NCBI RefSeq assembly: GCF_003324485.1
Contig: NZ_QODK01000003.1
Span: forward strand, 62,001-126,000
Origin: Cohaesibacter intestini
GTDB lineage: Bacteria; Pseudomonadota; Alphaproteobacteria; Rhizobiales; Cohaesibacteraceae
Length of the DNA stretch: 64,000 nucleotides
Reading direction: 5' to 3'
This document shows, in pieces, positions 26,146 through 35,463 of the stretch. The notes below the pieces were generated by a model that worked only from the letters and a program-made list of their open reading frames with translations, was not told the DNA's origin and did no database searches. Within the stretch, counting starts at the first letter, position 1. The number at the start of each line of letters is the position of its first letter. A program made the position numbers and the translations under genes.

Positions 26146-27948
26146 TCAGAACAGGGTGCCTTGCGCGTCGTCATCCTTGTCCTTCTTGGTCTTGCGGGTG
26201 GCTTTTTGCTGTTCCTTGATCCGCGTCAGAATTTCCTGCTCGATCGCCTCGGTCAATTTTGCCGTCGCTCGTTCAAGCCGTTCCGCAGATTCCGCTTCCA
26301 CTTCCACCAAACCGCTGTCAACGGCAGTCTCCGGTTTGACGGGGGCAGCCACAGGCTCCGTGTCCTTGGCGGGTTGCGTGGGCTTCTTCGCTGTCTCGAC
26401 CTTCGGTTTGGCGGTGCGTCGCCGCGCCCGCTTGCCTGCAATGGTCAACAGATGCGCTTCGATATCTTCCGCTGAAATGGCATCCGCCCCCATGATGCCA
26501 AAGGCCCCGACTTCGGCGTCCTTTTCCTCAGGGTGTGATGCATCGGAGGCGGACATTTCCGGATCAGGCATCGTGGCAGGTGCATCAGAATAGGGATCAA
26601 GCAGGGACGTGGTGGCATTGATGCAGCCGTCGGCAAACTCGATATTGAGGGCCTGTCCCGCATGGATCGCCTCGGCTCTGCGCATTGGCGTGCCGTCCTT
26701 GTCGCGTACCAAGGCAAAGCCGCGCGCCAGCACACCCTTATGTGACAGACTTTCGAGCAGACGGCTGGTGGAATCCAGCTGCTTACGCTTCTGCTCCATC
26801 GTGAGCAGGGCCACCCGGTTCAGGCGGTCGGTTCGGTCGCCGAGCCGTTCTTTCTGCAAGGTCAGGCGGTCCGTCACCAACGCCGGGCGTAGGCGTCCCG
26901 CGGTCGCATCCAGTCGCGAGCGGCTGCTTTGGGTCGAACTGATCAGGCTCTGGCTCAGTCGGCCGGAGGCCATGTCAAACCGTTGCCGCGCCAAGGCCAG
27001 AATGTCCCGCGGCTGAGGCAGGGCACGACTGGCAGAGCGCAAATCCGCGCGCCGCCGATCCATCATCCGGCTCACAGCCCCATATTGCCGCAAGTGCAGA
27101 TCACCAAGACCCGCCACCAGCTCGCTGCGCACCGGCAAGGCAAATTCCGCCGCCCCGGTTGGCGTTGGCGCGCGCATGTCGGCGACAAAGTCGACCAGTG
27201 TCACATCGGTCTCATGGCCAACCGCAGAAATCACCGGAATGTTGCTTTCGGCGATGGCGCGGGCCGGAGCCTCTTCGTTGAAACCCCAGAGATCTTCAAG
27301 GCTGCCGCCACCGCGCGCCACGATCAGAACATCCGGGCGCGGAATAGCGCCGCCTTCAGGCAGGGCGTTGAAGCCGCGCACCCCGTTGGCCACTTCCTCG
27401 GCGCAGCTTTCTCCCTGCACACGCACCGGCCAGACCAGCACATGGACCGGGAAGCGATCCTGCACCCGATGCAGAATGTCGCGAATGACCGCGCCGGTGG
27501 GGGAGGTGACCACGCCGATCACGGTTGGCAGGAAGGGGAGTTTTTTCTTGCGTTCCGGTGCGAACAGGCCCTCGGCTGCGAGCTTCTTCTTGCGTTCTTC
27601 CAGGAGCGCCATCAACGCCCCTTCGCCAGCCGGTTCCATCCGGTCAATGATCATCTGATATTTCGATTGACCGGGAAAGGTGGTCAACTTGCCTGTGGCA
27701 ATGACTTCAAGGCCCTGTTCCGGCTTGACCGCCAACTTGGCTGCCGCCCCGCGCCAGATGACCCCGGACAGGACCGATTTATCATCCTTCAAGTCCAGAT
27801 AGATATGACCAGATGCCGGACGAGATACCCGGCCGAGCTCTCCACGCACCCGCACATAGCCGAACTGATCCTCGATGGAAGATTTCACCGCATGGGACAG
27901 TTCAGAGACGGTAAATTCGGCTGCATTGGTGGCCGTAGACTCGGACAT
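26146..27948 (-). CDS. xseA: Exodeoxyribonuclease VII large subunit
   Basis: Large subunit of the bidirectional single-strand DNA exonuclease ExoVII. It has an N-terminal OB-fold (residues about 8-105, TVSELSHAVKSSIEDQFGYV) and a catalytic core with GVVTSPTGAVIRDILHR, DVLIVARGGGSLEDLWGFNE and ISAVGHETDVTLVDFVADMRAPTPTGAAE, then the long coiled-coil arm. At 600 residues it exceeds the E. coli protein (456) by a charged tail (about 470-600) rich in Ala, Pro, Lys and Glu and ending DDDAQGTLF. Only the tail is unusual; the catalytic part looks normal. It is divergent from rsmE. Confidence 0.95.
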   Translation of the reverse strand: MSESTATNAAEFTVSELSHAVKSSIEDQFGYVRVRGELGRVSRPASGHIYLDLKDDKSVLSGVIWRGAAAKLAVKPEQGLEVIATGKLTTFPGQSKYQMIIDRMEPAGEGALMALLEERKKKLAAEGLFAPERKKKLPFLPTVIGVVTSPTGAVIRDILHRVQDRFPVHVLVWPVRVQGESCAEEVANGVRGFNALPEGGAIPRPDVLIVARGGGSLEDLWGFNEEAPARAIAESNIPVISAVGHETDVTLVDFVADMRAPTPTGAAEFALPVRSELVAGLGDLHLRQYGAVSRMMDRRRADLRSASRALPQPRDILALARQRFDMASGRLSQSLISSTQSSRSRLDATAGRLRPALVTDRLTLQKERLGDRTDRLNRVALLTMEQKRKQLDSTSRLLESLSHKGVLARGFALVRDKDGTPMRRAEAIHAGQALNIEFADGCINATTSLLDPYSDAPATMPDPEMSASDASHPEEKDAEVGAFGIMGADAISAEDIEAHLLTIAGKRARRRTAKPKVETAKKPTQPAKDTEPVAAPVKPETAVDSGLVEVEAESAERLERATAKLTEAIEQEILTRIKEQQKATRKTKKDKDDDAQGTLF

Positions 27949-28152
27949 GGCGCTTTCCAGACAGATTCGTGCTCGTTGAGATTAATCCCCATTGGTGCCC
28001 AGCTTTTGCCACCGGGTCAATAGAACAGCCCTTTATCCCGGGGGAATTACGCCCATCCCGCTGGCGCGTTTGGTCCGGGGACTTGCAAGGCAGAGCGAAA
28101 GAGCGCAAAACTCCCCGAAAATGCAGCCGGGTTGCAGCAACAGCGAGATGTC

Positions 28153-28929
28153 ATGTCCCATTACGATTTCAAAAGCCAACGCCTGTGGGTGGAGCAGGAT
28201 ATTCAGGAACGGATCGCCATTCCCTGCGACCGGGCTCAAGCCAACTATCTATTGAATGTGCTGCGCATGGAAGAAGGCGACGCAATGCTGATCTTCAATG
28301 GCCGGGATGGGGAGTGGAAGGTCGAGGTTCAGCCGCTTGGCCGCAAGAAATGCGCCCTCATTCCCATTGAGCAGATGCGCCCACAGCCCGATCCACTGGC
28401 CAGCGACCTGCAATACCTGTTTGCGCCGTTGAAATCTGCCCGCATCGACTATATGGCCCAGAAGGCTGTCGAAATGGGTGCCTGCCGTCTGCGTCCGGTC
28501 TTCACCCAGCATACCCAGGAGCGCCGCCCCAAGCTCGAAAAAATGCGGTTGAATGTCATCGAGGCCGCCGAGCAATGCGGCATCCTGACCATTCCCCCTG
28601 TCGACGAGCCAGTAAGCCTGACCGAATTGCTAAAGACTTGGGAAGAGAAGGAAGAGGGGCGTCACATCATCTTTTGCGATGAGGGCGAACTGGGCAAGGA
28701 CCCGCTTTCGATCCTCGACACCATTCGTGGCGAAGGGGATAGCGTGCCGCCACTGGCTTTGCTGATAGGTCCGGAAGGTGGCTTTTCGGAAACAGAGCGA
28801 GACATGCTGCGTGCCGCCTCTTTCGTCACGCCGATCCCGCTCGGCCCGCGCATCCTCAGAGCCGACACCGCCGCCATTGCCGCATTGGCGATTGTCCAGT
28901 CGGTGCTCGGTGACTGGACGGACAAATAA
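28153..28929 (+). CDS. rsmE: 16S rRNA (uracil1498-N3)-methyltransferase
   Basis: SPOUT-class enzyme that methylates U1498 of 16S rRNA. The 258-residue protein has the N-terminal PUA-like domain ([20 protein letters not shown]), [22 protein letters not shown], and the knot motifs [16 protein letters not shown] and [17 protein letters not shown]. The ATG at 28153 ([12 protein letters not shown]) is preferred to one seven codons earlier. In several Hyphomicrobiales rsmE and gshA are neighbours; here they are about 4.8 kb apart, with transporter and regulator genes in between. Confidence 0.95.
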   Translation: MSHYDFKSQRLWVEQDIQERIAIPCDRAQANYLLNVLRMEEGDAMLIFNGRDGEWKVEVQPLGRKKCALIPIEQMRPQPDPLASDLQYLFAPLKSARIDYMAQKAVEMGACRLRPVFTQHTQERRPKLEKMRLNVIEAAEQCGILTIPPVDEPVSLTELLKTWEEKEEGRHIIFCDEGELGKDPLSILDTIRGEGDSVPPLALLIGPEGGFSETERDMLRAASFVTPIPLGPRILRADTAAIAALAIVQSVLGDWTDK

Positions 28930-28956
28930 TCCACGGCGAACAAGGCTTAATGCAAG

Positions 28957-28992
28957 AAAGGCGTCTCGATGATGGTCGAGACGCCTTTTTTA
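28957..28992 (+). terminator. Terminator after rsmE
   Basis: Perfect 13-base arms, AAAGGCGTCTCGA (28957-28969) and TCGAGACGCCTTT (28976-28988), with a 6-base loop and a run of T. It also separates rsmE from the convergent hydrolase gene. Confidence 0.92.
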
Positions 28993-29015
28993 TGCGCGTA
29001 TGTGTGACAACGGCC

Positions 29016-29903
29016 TCAGGCCAGATGCTGCCGGAAGAATGCGACCGTGCGCTCCCACGCCAGCTTGGCGGCTTCTTCATTGAAGCGCGGGGTGGTGTCA
29101 TTGTGAAAGCCATGATTGACGCCTTCATAAATATGCGCCTCGAAGCGTTTGCCGTTGGCTTCAAGCGCGGCTTTGTAATCCGGCCAACCGGCATTGATCC
29201 GCTCATCCAGAGCCGCATAATGCAACAGCAGAGGCGCTTCTATCTTTGGCACCTCTTGAGCCCGAGGCTGGCGGCCATAAAAGGGCACCGATGCGGCCAT
29301 ATTGGGATAGGCCACCGCCAGCGCATTGCAGACCCCGCCACCATAGCAAAAGCCAACCGCCCCGACCTTGCCGGTGGACTTTTCATGGCCGACCAGATGC
29401 TCGAAGCCGGCAAAGAAATCTTCCATCAGCTTGGCGCTGTCGAGGGTCCTCTGCATGGTTCGGCCTTCGTCATCACTGCCCGGATAGCCCCCAAGCGGGG
29501 ACAGTCCATCCGGCCCCAACGCAAGAAAACCTGCTTTTGCCGCCCGGCGCACCACATCCTTGATGTAAGGATTGAGACCGCGATTTTCATGCACCACCAG
29601 AACAGCGGGCAGTTTGCCAATCGCTCCAGCAGGCATCGCCATATAGCCATTGATTGCGCCGTGACCGTCCGGGCTTTGATAGGTCACATCGCTGACTGCA
29701 ATGTCCGGATCATCCTCGGCCACTTGATTGGCCAAGGCATAATTGGGTTGAAGGCTTTCCAGAACCGCCATCGCCGTCACACCGACGGCGACATAGCGTG
29801 TGGCTCCGGTCAGGAAGTCCCGCTTCGACATTTTGCCGTGCACATAACCATCATACAATTCAAGCAACTTGGGATGAAAATCAGACGCCTGCATTCTCTT
29901 CAT
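29016..29903 (-). CDS. Dienelactone hydrolase family protein
   Basis: A 295-residue alpha/beta-hydrolase. The nucleophile is Cys in GFCYGGG, with catalytic Asp in YAALDERINAGW and His in GVNHGFHND: the Cys-Asp-His triad of dienelactone hydrolases. A ~70-residue N-terminal region contains SKRDFLTGATRYVAVGVTAM, a hydrophobic stretch resembling a degenerate export signal without the twin arginine, so secretion is uncertain. The ATG at 29903 has GGAGGG nine bases upstream, better than the earlier in-frame ATG at 29939. Substrate not predictable. Confidence 0.9.
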   Translation of the reverse strand: MKRMQASDFHPKLLELYDGYVHGKMSKRDFLTGATRYVAVGVTAMAVLESLQPNYALANQVAEDDPDIAVSDVTYQSPDGHGAINGYMAMPAGAIGKLPAVLVVHENRGLNPYIKDVVRRAAKAGFLALGPDGLSPLGGYPGSDDEGRTMQRTLDSAKLMEDFFAGFEHLVGHEKSTGKVGAVGFCYGGGVCNALAVAYPNMAASVPFYGRQPRAQEVPKIEAPLLLHYAALDERINAGWPDYKAALEANGKRFEAHIYEGVNHGFHNDTTPRFNEEAAKLAWERTVAFFRQHLA

Positions 29904-30116
29904 TGGGTTTGGCCCTCCAAGCCAGACTGAAATAAGCATTTATACCATGATTATAGGCCGCATGGACCACACGCTTTTATGCGCCAGTGGCAGACGGGCT
30001 TGACGGGGACTTTGTGATTTCTCATAAGCAGGATACCGCTCCATTCTGGAGGCCGTTCTTTGGCCCGTACCGGGAAGGGTTGGTTTTGGTGCAATCCTGC
30101 AATCGGAAAAAAGTCC

Positions 30117-30767
30117 ATGATCATGTCAGCCGAGGCCTGGGGCCTGTTTCTTATTGCCTGCTTCATGCTCAATGTGGCACCGGGGCCGGACCTGATTTTC
30201 ATCCTGTCGCGGGCCATTGGACATGGCCGAAAAATCGGCTTCGCCGCCTCCTTCGGGGTCTGCTCTGGTGCGCTGGTGCATGTGATGGCGGCCGCGCTTG
30301 GCGTTTCGGCCATTTTGGCAACATCGGCTCTGGTTTTCTCGATCGTCAAATATGTCGGCGCTGCCTATTTGGTCTGGTTGGGCTGTCAGGCGCTTTTGTC
30401 GCGCGAAAGCAGTCTGACCATGGACGCGCAGGCCAGCGACCCCAAGGTCCTGACTGTCTGGTCTGCCTATCGCCAAGGCGTTTTGATCGACATTCTCAAC
30501 CCCAAGGTCGCTTTGTTCTTCCTGGCTTTTCTGCCACAGTTTCTCAGCCACGATGGCACGCAAACCAGCATGCAGGTCTTTTTTGAAACATGCCTTCTTG
30601 GCAGCATCGTGATCGTCATCGGTTTGATTGTTGAGGCTTTTTTCGTGCTTGCCGCCGCTCCACTAGGGGCCTATTTGCGGTCCAATCACCGCTTTGCCCT
30701 CTGGCTGGATCGGATGTTTGGTGGTTTGCTGATGGGGCTCGGGGTCCGTTTGGCACTGACAGACTGA
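30117..30767 (+). CDS. LysE family amino-acid exporter
   Basis: A 216-residue membrane protein with about six helices and the family opening LFLIACFMLNVAPGPDLIFI followed by SRAIGHGRKIGFAASFGVCS. The middle has YRQGVLIDILNPKVALFFLAF, the conserved second-half motif. LysE/RhtB members export amino acids or homoserine lactones; the substrate is unknown. The ATG at 30117 has GGAAAAAAG upstream; the frame is open further back, but that part is not conserved-looking. First of a run of transporter genes. Confidence 0.9.
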   Translation: MIMSAEAWGLFLIACFMLNVAPGPDLIFILSRAIGHGRKIGFAASFGVCSGALVHVMAAALGVSAILATSALVFSIVKYVGAAYLVWLGCQALLSRESSLTMDAQASDPKVLTVWSAYRQGVLIDILNPKVALFFLAFLPQFLSHDGTQTSMQVFFETCLLGSIVIVIGLIVEAFFVLAAAPLGAYLRSNHRFALWLDRMFGGLLMGLGVRLALTD

Positions 30768-30864
30768 TCAGCCTGAAAAGGGCTGTCCATTCATCACTGA
30801 AACAGGGGGTATGGATCAGTTTCTTTCACTTGCGAAAGGGCAGGGGTTCCGATAGCGTCGCGCA

Positions 30865-31836
30865 ATGTCCACAAAACCGCTCCCACTGCCTGATCTGAAA
30901 GACAATCCGCTGCTCGGCATCGGCTTGATGTTGTCCTTCTGCGCCGTCATTCCATTTGGCGATGCGCTGGTCAAGCATCTGGGACAAACCGTGCCGGTCA
31001 TGACATTGCTGGTCATTCGATATGCCATTCAGGTTCTGATGATGGGGACAACAATGGTGTGGCAGAAGGGTGGCATTGCCCATATTCTGCGCTACAGCCG
31101 GCGGGCCTGGTGGCATCTTTTCTGGCGTACCACGATGCATATTTTTGGCATCATCGGCATGTATTACGGTCTGAAATACATGCCTCTGGCTGACACCACT
31201 GCAATTGCCTTTATCTTTCCCATTCTGATGCTGATTGTCGGTCACTTCTATCTCAAGGAACAGGTTGGGCCCCACCGGGCCATCGCCGCGCTGGTTGGAT
31301 TTGTTGGCACCTTGTTGGTGGTGCAACCGAATTTCGTCGCGGTGGGTCTCAATGCGCTCTGGCCCGTTGCCGTAGCCTTCACCTTTGTGATCTTTGTCTT
31401 GTCCACCCGTCAGATGAGCCGTGAAGTCGATCCGGTCTCGATTCAGGCCGTGTCCGGAACCATGGCGCTGATCCTCATTGCCATTCCGATTGTGCTGTTG
31501 AATGGCGAGGCCTGGCCGCTATGGGATCTGGTGGAACCTGCAGCAGCAGATTGGCCCTTTCTGGTCATGGCCGGGATAATCGGCTCGATTGGCCATTTGC
31601 TGATGTCAGCGGCCATCCGTTTTGCACCCGCTGCCACCCTTGCGCCGATGCAATATCTCGAAATCCCGTTTGCCACCCTGATCGGCTGGGTGATCTTTTC
31701 CGATCTCCCCAATCAGCTTGCCGCGTTCGGCATCGTGGTCACGGTGGCGTCCGGGCTCTATATCATCTATCGCGAACAGCAGGCCCAGCGGGCAGAACGA
31801 AAGCTCACTGCAGAGAAGAGCGCAGCCCCCCTGTAA
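30865..31836 (+). CDS. EamA/DMT family transporter
   Basis: A 323-residue, ten-helix drug/metabolite transporter with two EamA repeats (residues about 15-150 and 165-300). Visible are DALVKHLGQTVPVMTLLVIRY, MPLADTTAIAFIFPILMLIV and the second-repeat APAATLAPMQYLEIPFATLI. Its stop abuts the stop of the convergent MarR gene (31836/31837), so the two transcripts collide or overlap. Substrate unknown. Confidence 0.9.
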   Translation: MSTKPLPLPDLKDNPLLGIGLMLSFCAVIPFGDALVKHLGQTVPVMTLLVIRYAIQVLMMGTTMVWQKGGIAHILRYSRRAWWHLFWRTTMHIFGIIGMYYGLKYMPLADTTAIAFIFPILMLIVGHFYLKEQVGPHRAIAALVGFVGTLLVVQPNFVAVGLNALWPVAVAFTFVIFVLSTRQMSREVDPVSIQAVSGTMALILIAIPIVLLNGEAWPLWDLVEPAAADWPFLVMAGIIGSIGHLLMSAAIRFAPAATLAPMQYLEIPFATLIGWVIFSDLPNQLAAFGIVVTVASGLYIIYREQQAQRAERKLTAEKSAAPL

Positions 31837-32373
31837 TCACTTGCTTTCGGGCGTGCCAAGCGTTTCCACTCCCGCCAATAGTTTGCCCAGCAAGGTGGAC
31901 AATTGCGCCTGTTCATCCCGGCTGAGAGGCGAGACAATCCGCGTCTCGTTGGCCAGATGAGCAGTCAGCACCTCTTCGATCAGGGCAAGGCCTGTCTCGG
32001 TCAGTGCCACCAGCGTGCCGCGTCGATCCTCGGGATTGGGGTGGCGGGCAATCAGCCCCTTTTTCTCCAGCCTGTCGAGACGGTTGGTCATGCCCCCCGA
32101 CGACACCATCGTGCAATCATACATTTGCGATGGGGTAAGGGCATAAAGCCCCGCTTTGTTGCGTCCGGCCCGACGCAGCGTTGCCAGCACATCAAAAGCG
32201 CCTGATTGCAAGCCATAGCGGGCGAACAATGGCTCGATATGGCCGTTGCGGATCACCTGCGATGCCTCGCCAATCCGGCCGATCAGCTCCATTGGCAAGA
32301 AATCCCAATCCGGCTTCTCCTGCTTCCATTGCCCAACCGCAAAGGCTGCCCGGTCCGCTGTCTTCCTGTCCAT
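31837..32373 (-). CDS. MarR family transcriptional regulator
   Basis: A 178-residue winged-helix regulator. The recognition region reads LTPSQMYDCTMVSSGGMTNRLDR, followed by the wing LEKKGLIARHPNPEDRRGTLVALT. MarR proteins usually repress adjacent transport genes and release DNA when a small ligand binds. The ATG at 32373 (MDRKTADRAAF) is chosen over one 13 codons earlier. A near-palindrome (32480-32497) lies in the gap to the divergent EamA gene and is a good candidate operator. Confidence 0.9.
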   Translation of the reverse strand: MDRKTADRAAFAVGQWKQEKPDWDFLPMELIGRIGEASQVIRNGHIEPLFARYGLQSGAFDVLATLRRAGRNKAGLYALTPSQMYDCTMVSSGGMTNRLDRLEKKGLIARHPNPEDRRGTLVALTETGLALIEEVLTAHLANETRIVSPLSRDEQAQLSTLLGKLLAGVETLGTPESK

Positions 32374-32479
32374 TGCCCTGACCTTCTTGCGTAAATTGCT
32401 TCGGCCGCACATGGCCGCCCCTAAAACGACGGCAGTTTAACGCTGTGAGAGACCAAGATCAATTTGTCTTTTAAATAAG

Positions 32480-32497
32480 TATCTTGACATTAAGATA
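32480..32497. promoter_or_regulatory. Candidate MarR operator
   Basis: TATCTTGACATTAAGATA: arms TATCTTGA and TTAAGATA match with one mismatch around a 2-base centre. The size and form are typical of MarR-family sites. It lies between the divergent MarR and EamA genes in an A+T-rich stretch. Confidence 0.6.
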
Positions 32498-32598
32498 ATT
32501 AATTGCAAGGTAAGTGGCAACCATCTAATACCGTTCGAACTGGGCTTGGCCCCAAGTCCGTAAGGCCGAGAAACAACCCGAATGGACTCAAATCAATC

Positions 32599-33597
32599 AT
32601 GTCGGAATCTTGTGAGGTCACGATCAGCCCGTCCGAGCAGCGACAGCTGACTTCAAAGGCAGAGCCAGACACCAAAGACTCAGACATGACCGTCTCACGC
32701 TGGCGCTCATGCCTTCCCTTGCTGCTCGTTCTGCTGGTTGGTAGCCTGCTCGCCTGCTCTTTGATTGTTGGAAAGCTGGCAATCAATGCGGGCGCTGCCC
32801 CGCTGGCCTTCTTGTGTCTTGCCTTGCTGGGATCCGGTCTGGGCCTTTGGCTTTTGAGCATCATACGACGGCAGGCCGCGCGTCTGTCCTTGCGGGTCTT
32901 GGAATATGGGATGGTCGCCGGATTGTTGTTTTTGCTGCCCAACATCGTTGGCTTTCTCGCAGTCCGGTATGTGGGGGCAGGCTTCATTTCCATGACCTTT
33001 CTGTTTCCGCTCCTGATCACCTATTGCCTTGCCCTGATCGCGGGTCTGGAGCGGTTTTCTCTGTTGCTAGCCTTGGCGGTCCTCATCGGCCTCGCCGGTG
33101 GGGTACTGCTGGCAGCCTCAAAGGCCAGTCTGGGCGATGCGCCGCTGATCTGGATCATTTTGACTCTCTGCGGACCTTTCGTTATTGCGGCAGGCAATCT
33201 TTATCGCACCTTGCGATGGCCCTATGGCGTTGCACCCCTGTTTCTTGCCAGCCAGATGCTGCTGATGGCGGGGTTGATGTTGTTGCCTCTGGTTTTGGTG
33301 GTTGAAGGTGGGAATGGCTTTTTATCCGCGATCACGGACGGTGCGGTGGTGATTCTGGTCTGGCAGATGTTGACCTTCTCGTCGCTCTACTTCTTCTACT
33401 TCATCCTGCAAAAGGTTGCTGGCCCCGTCTATCTCAGTCAAATCGGCTCTGTCGCAGCTGTGGTGGGTGCGGGTGTCGCCAGCTTTGGTTTGGGTGAGCA
33501 ATTGCCCCCCAATCTTGGCCTAGCGGCTTTTCTTGTTGCCATCGGTGTCTTTTTATTCCAGCGTGCGGCCGCGCGGAAAAGGGAAGATGTTGGGTAA
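32599..33597 (+). CDS. EamA-like multi-helix transporter
   Basis: A 332-residue membrane protein with about ten helices, starting after a ~30-residue polar N-terminus. The second half (FLASQMLLMAGLMLLPLVLV, YFFYFILQKVAGPVYLSQIGSVAA, FGLGEQLPPNLGLAAFLVAI) follows the EamA repeat pattern; the first half is less typical. It is divergent from the MarR gene and shares its promoter region. The ATG at 32599 is supported weakly; an in-frame ATG at 32686 (MTVSRWRSCLPLL), nearer the first helix, is also possible. Confidence 0.82.
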   Translation: MSESCEVTISPSEQRQLTSKAEPDTKDSDMTVSRWRSCLPLLLVLLVGSLLACSLIVGKLAINAGAAPLAFLCLALLGSGLGLWLLSIIRRQAARLSLRVLEYGMVAGLLFLLPNIVGFLAVRYVGAGFISMTFLFPLLITYCLALIAGLERFSLLLALAVLIGLAGGVLLAASKASLGDAPLIWIILTLCGPFVIAAGNLYRTLRWPYGVAPLFLASQMLLMAGLMLLPLVLVVEGGNGFLSAITDGAVVILVWQMLTFSSLYFFYFILQKVAGPVYLSQIGSVAAVVGAGVASFGLGEQLPPNLGLAAFLVAIGVFLFQRAAARKREDVG

Positions 33598-33777
33598 AAC
33601 CACGCTCGCTGCGAAGGGATTTGACAAAGTCACATTTCTTTGATTGTGCTGGCGGCACATTTTGCGGATATCAAAATCAACCCATTGTAACCCGCCGGGT
33701 GAATCCCTAATTTGACAGAACGCGACATAGAGGCAAGAGCCCTGTCGCGCCCTGCCAATCTGCAAGGAGCCTGTTTC

Positions 33778-35157
33778 ATGGCCGCTTCCGACACCGACGC
33801 CGTCGCCATCACCCTTGATGATCGTGCAACCCTGATCGAAACCATTTCTCAAGGCGAAAAGCCAAAGGACAATTGGCGCATCGGCACCGAGCACGAGAAA
33901 TTCACCTTCTACAAGGACAGCTTGGAGCCGGTGCCTTATGAAGGGGATCGTGGCATCGAGCGCCTGCTGCAAGGCATGGAAGGCCTGCTTGGTTGGAAAC
34001 GGGTCGAAGACAAGGGCAAGATTATCGGTCTGGTTGATCCCGTTGACGGGGGCGCGATTTCGCTCGAACCCGGCGGCCAGTTCGAACTGTCCGGCGCACC
34101 GCTCGACAATCTGCATCAGACCTGCCGCGAAGTGCATAACCATCTGGCTCAGTTGCGCGAAGTCGCAGATCCGCTGGGCATCGGTTTTCTCGGCCTTGGC
34201 GTCTCTCCGAAATGGCACCGGGAGGACGTTCCGGTCATGCCGAAGAGCCGTTATGGCATCATGATGAATTACATGCCCAAGGTCGGTTCGCTCGGCCTCG
34301 ACATGATGTTCCGCTCCTGTACCATTCAGGTCAATCTCGATTTTTCCAGTGAAGCAGACATGGCGAAGAAAATGCGCGTCGGTGTCGCTTTGCAGCCGAT
34401 CGCCACGGCCTTGTTCGCCAATTCTCCGTTCCTGGATGGCCACAAGAATGGATATCAGTCGATGCGTGCCGCCATTTGGCAGGACACCGACCCGGACCGC
34501 ACCGGCATGCTGCCCTTCTTGTTCGAAGAGGGCTTCGGCTATGAGCAATATGTCGATTATGTGCTCGATGTTCCGATGTATTTCATCACCCGTGGCGGCG
34601 CCTATCACGATATGACCGGATTGACCTTCCGTGAGTATCTTGGCGGCAAACGCAAGGATGGCATGCCAGACACTGTACCGACCCTACAGGATTGGGAAGA
34701 TCACCTGACGACCGTCTTCCCGGAAGTCCGCCTCAAGCGCTATATCGAAATGCGTGGTGCCGATGGTGGCCCATGGCGCCGAATTTGTGCGCTGCCGGCT
34801 CTGTGGACCGGTCTGCTCTATCATCAGCCAAGTCTGGATGCCGCATGGGATCTGGTCAAGGACTGGACAGCAGAAGAGCGCGACGCCCTGCGCATTGGCG
34901 TGGCCAAGGATGGCCTTAGAACAAAGTTCCGGGACACCACGGTGCAGACCATCGCCAAGGAAGTGGTCACCATCGCCCGCAAGGGACTGGCTGCTCGGGA
35001 TCGCCTCAATGGTGCTGGCTTCGATGAAACCCAGTATCTCGCAGCGCTGGAAGAAACCGTGACGCTTGGTCTTTCTCCCGCCGATCAGCTGTTGATGCGC
35101 TTCAACAATGAATGGGGCGGCAACATCAATCGGGTGTTCGAAGATTTCGCCTACTGA
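33778..35157 (+). CDS. gshA: Glutamate-cysteine ligase (plant/alphaproteobacterial type)
   Basis: First enzyme of glutathione synthesis, joining glutamate and cysteine. The 459-residue protein belongs to the GCL group shared by plants and alphaproteobacteria: WRIGTEHEKFTFYK near the N-terminus, PGGQFELSGAPLDNLHQTCRE, then FHR-like GVSPKWHREDVPVMPK, and RGGAYHDMTGLTFREYLGGK. AAGGAG lies nine bases before the ATG at 33778. It stands alone. It could supply glutathione for the Prx5-type peroxiredoxin at 25.6 kb. Confidence 0.95.
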   Translation: MAASDTDAVAITLDDRATLIETISQGEKPKDNWRIGTEHEKFTFYKDSLEPVPYEGDRGIERLLQGMEGLLGWKRVEDKGKIIGLVDPVDGGAISLEPGGQFELSGAPLDNLHQTCREVHNHLAQLREVADPLGIGFLGLGVSPKWHREDVPVMPKSRYGIMMNYMPKVGSLGLDMMFRSCTIQVNLDFSSEADMAKKMRVGVALQPIATALFANSPFLDGHKNGYQSMRAAIWQDTDPDRTGMLPFLFEEGFGYEQYVDYVLDVPMYFITRGGAYHDMTGLTFREYLGGKRKDGMPDTVPTLQDWEDHLTTVFPEVRLKRYIEMRGADGGPWRRICALPALWTGLLYHQPSLDAAWDLVKDWTAEERDALRIGVAKDGLRTKFRDTTVQTIAKEVVTIARKGLAARDRLNGAGFDETQYLAALEETVTLGLSPADQLLMRFNNEWGGNINRVFEDFAY

Positions 35158-35398
35158 TCCATCGGGATGGGTGCGGGCAAGCAAAGACACGCCTGATTGT
35201 GACATGCTGGCAGGCTGGCAGGAGAGCCCCCACAAAGCGCTCTGATGGCATCGCGAGGTTTGCCAGACATAGGGACATAGAGACATAGAGATCTGAGCCG
35301 TTGCTGGCGGATCGGTGGTCAATTGGCTTTAAACTGGCTGCATGCCAAGTTGGGTAGACCGGTCGACACGTGATATCAGCGAGCCTCCTATTCTCCAT

Positions 35399-35427
35399 AA
35401 AAAAGGCGCCGGACAAAGCCCGGCGCC
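35399..35427 (-). terminator. Terminator of the AttH-like gene
   Basis: On the minus strand the stem GGCGCCGG/CCGGCGCC (35405-35412 and 35420-35427) is followed by a run of T (six A on the + strand, 35399-35404). It lies 37 bases past the stop of the minus-strand gene. Confidence 0.85.
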
Positions 35428-35463
35428 TGATCGTCTCGCAAAGGTAGCCGCTTGAAAAGGCGA

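Noticed and set aside
26929-28023. 364-codon + strand ORF opposite xseA
   Set aside because: Antisense shadow of a well-supported ExoVII gene; rich in His, Arg and Gln as such shadows are.
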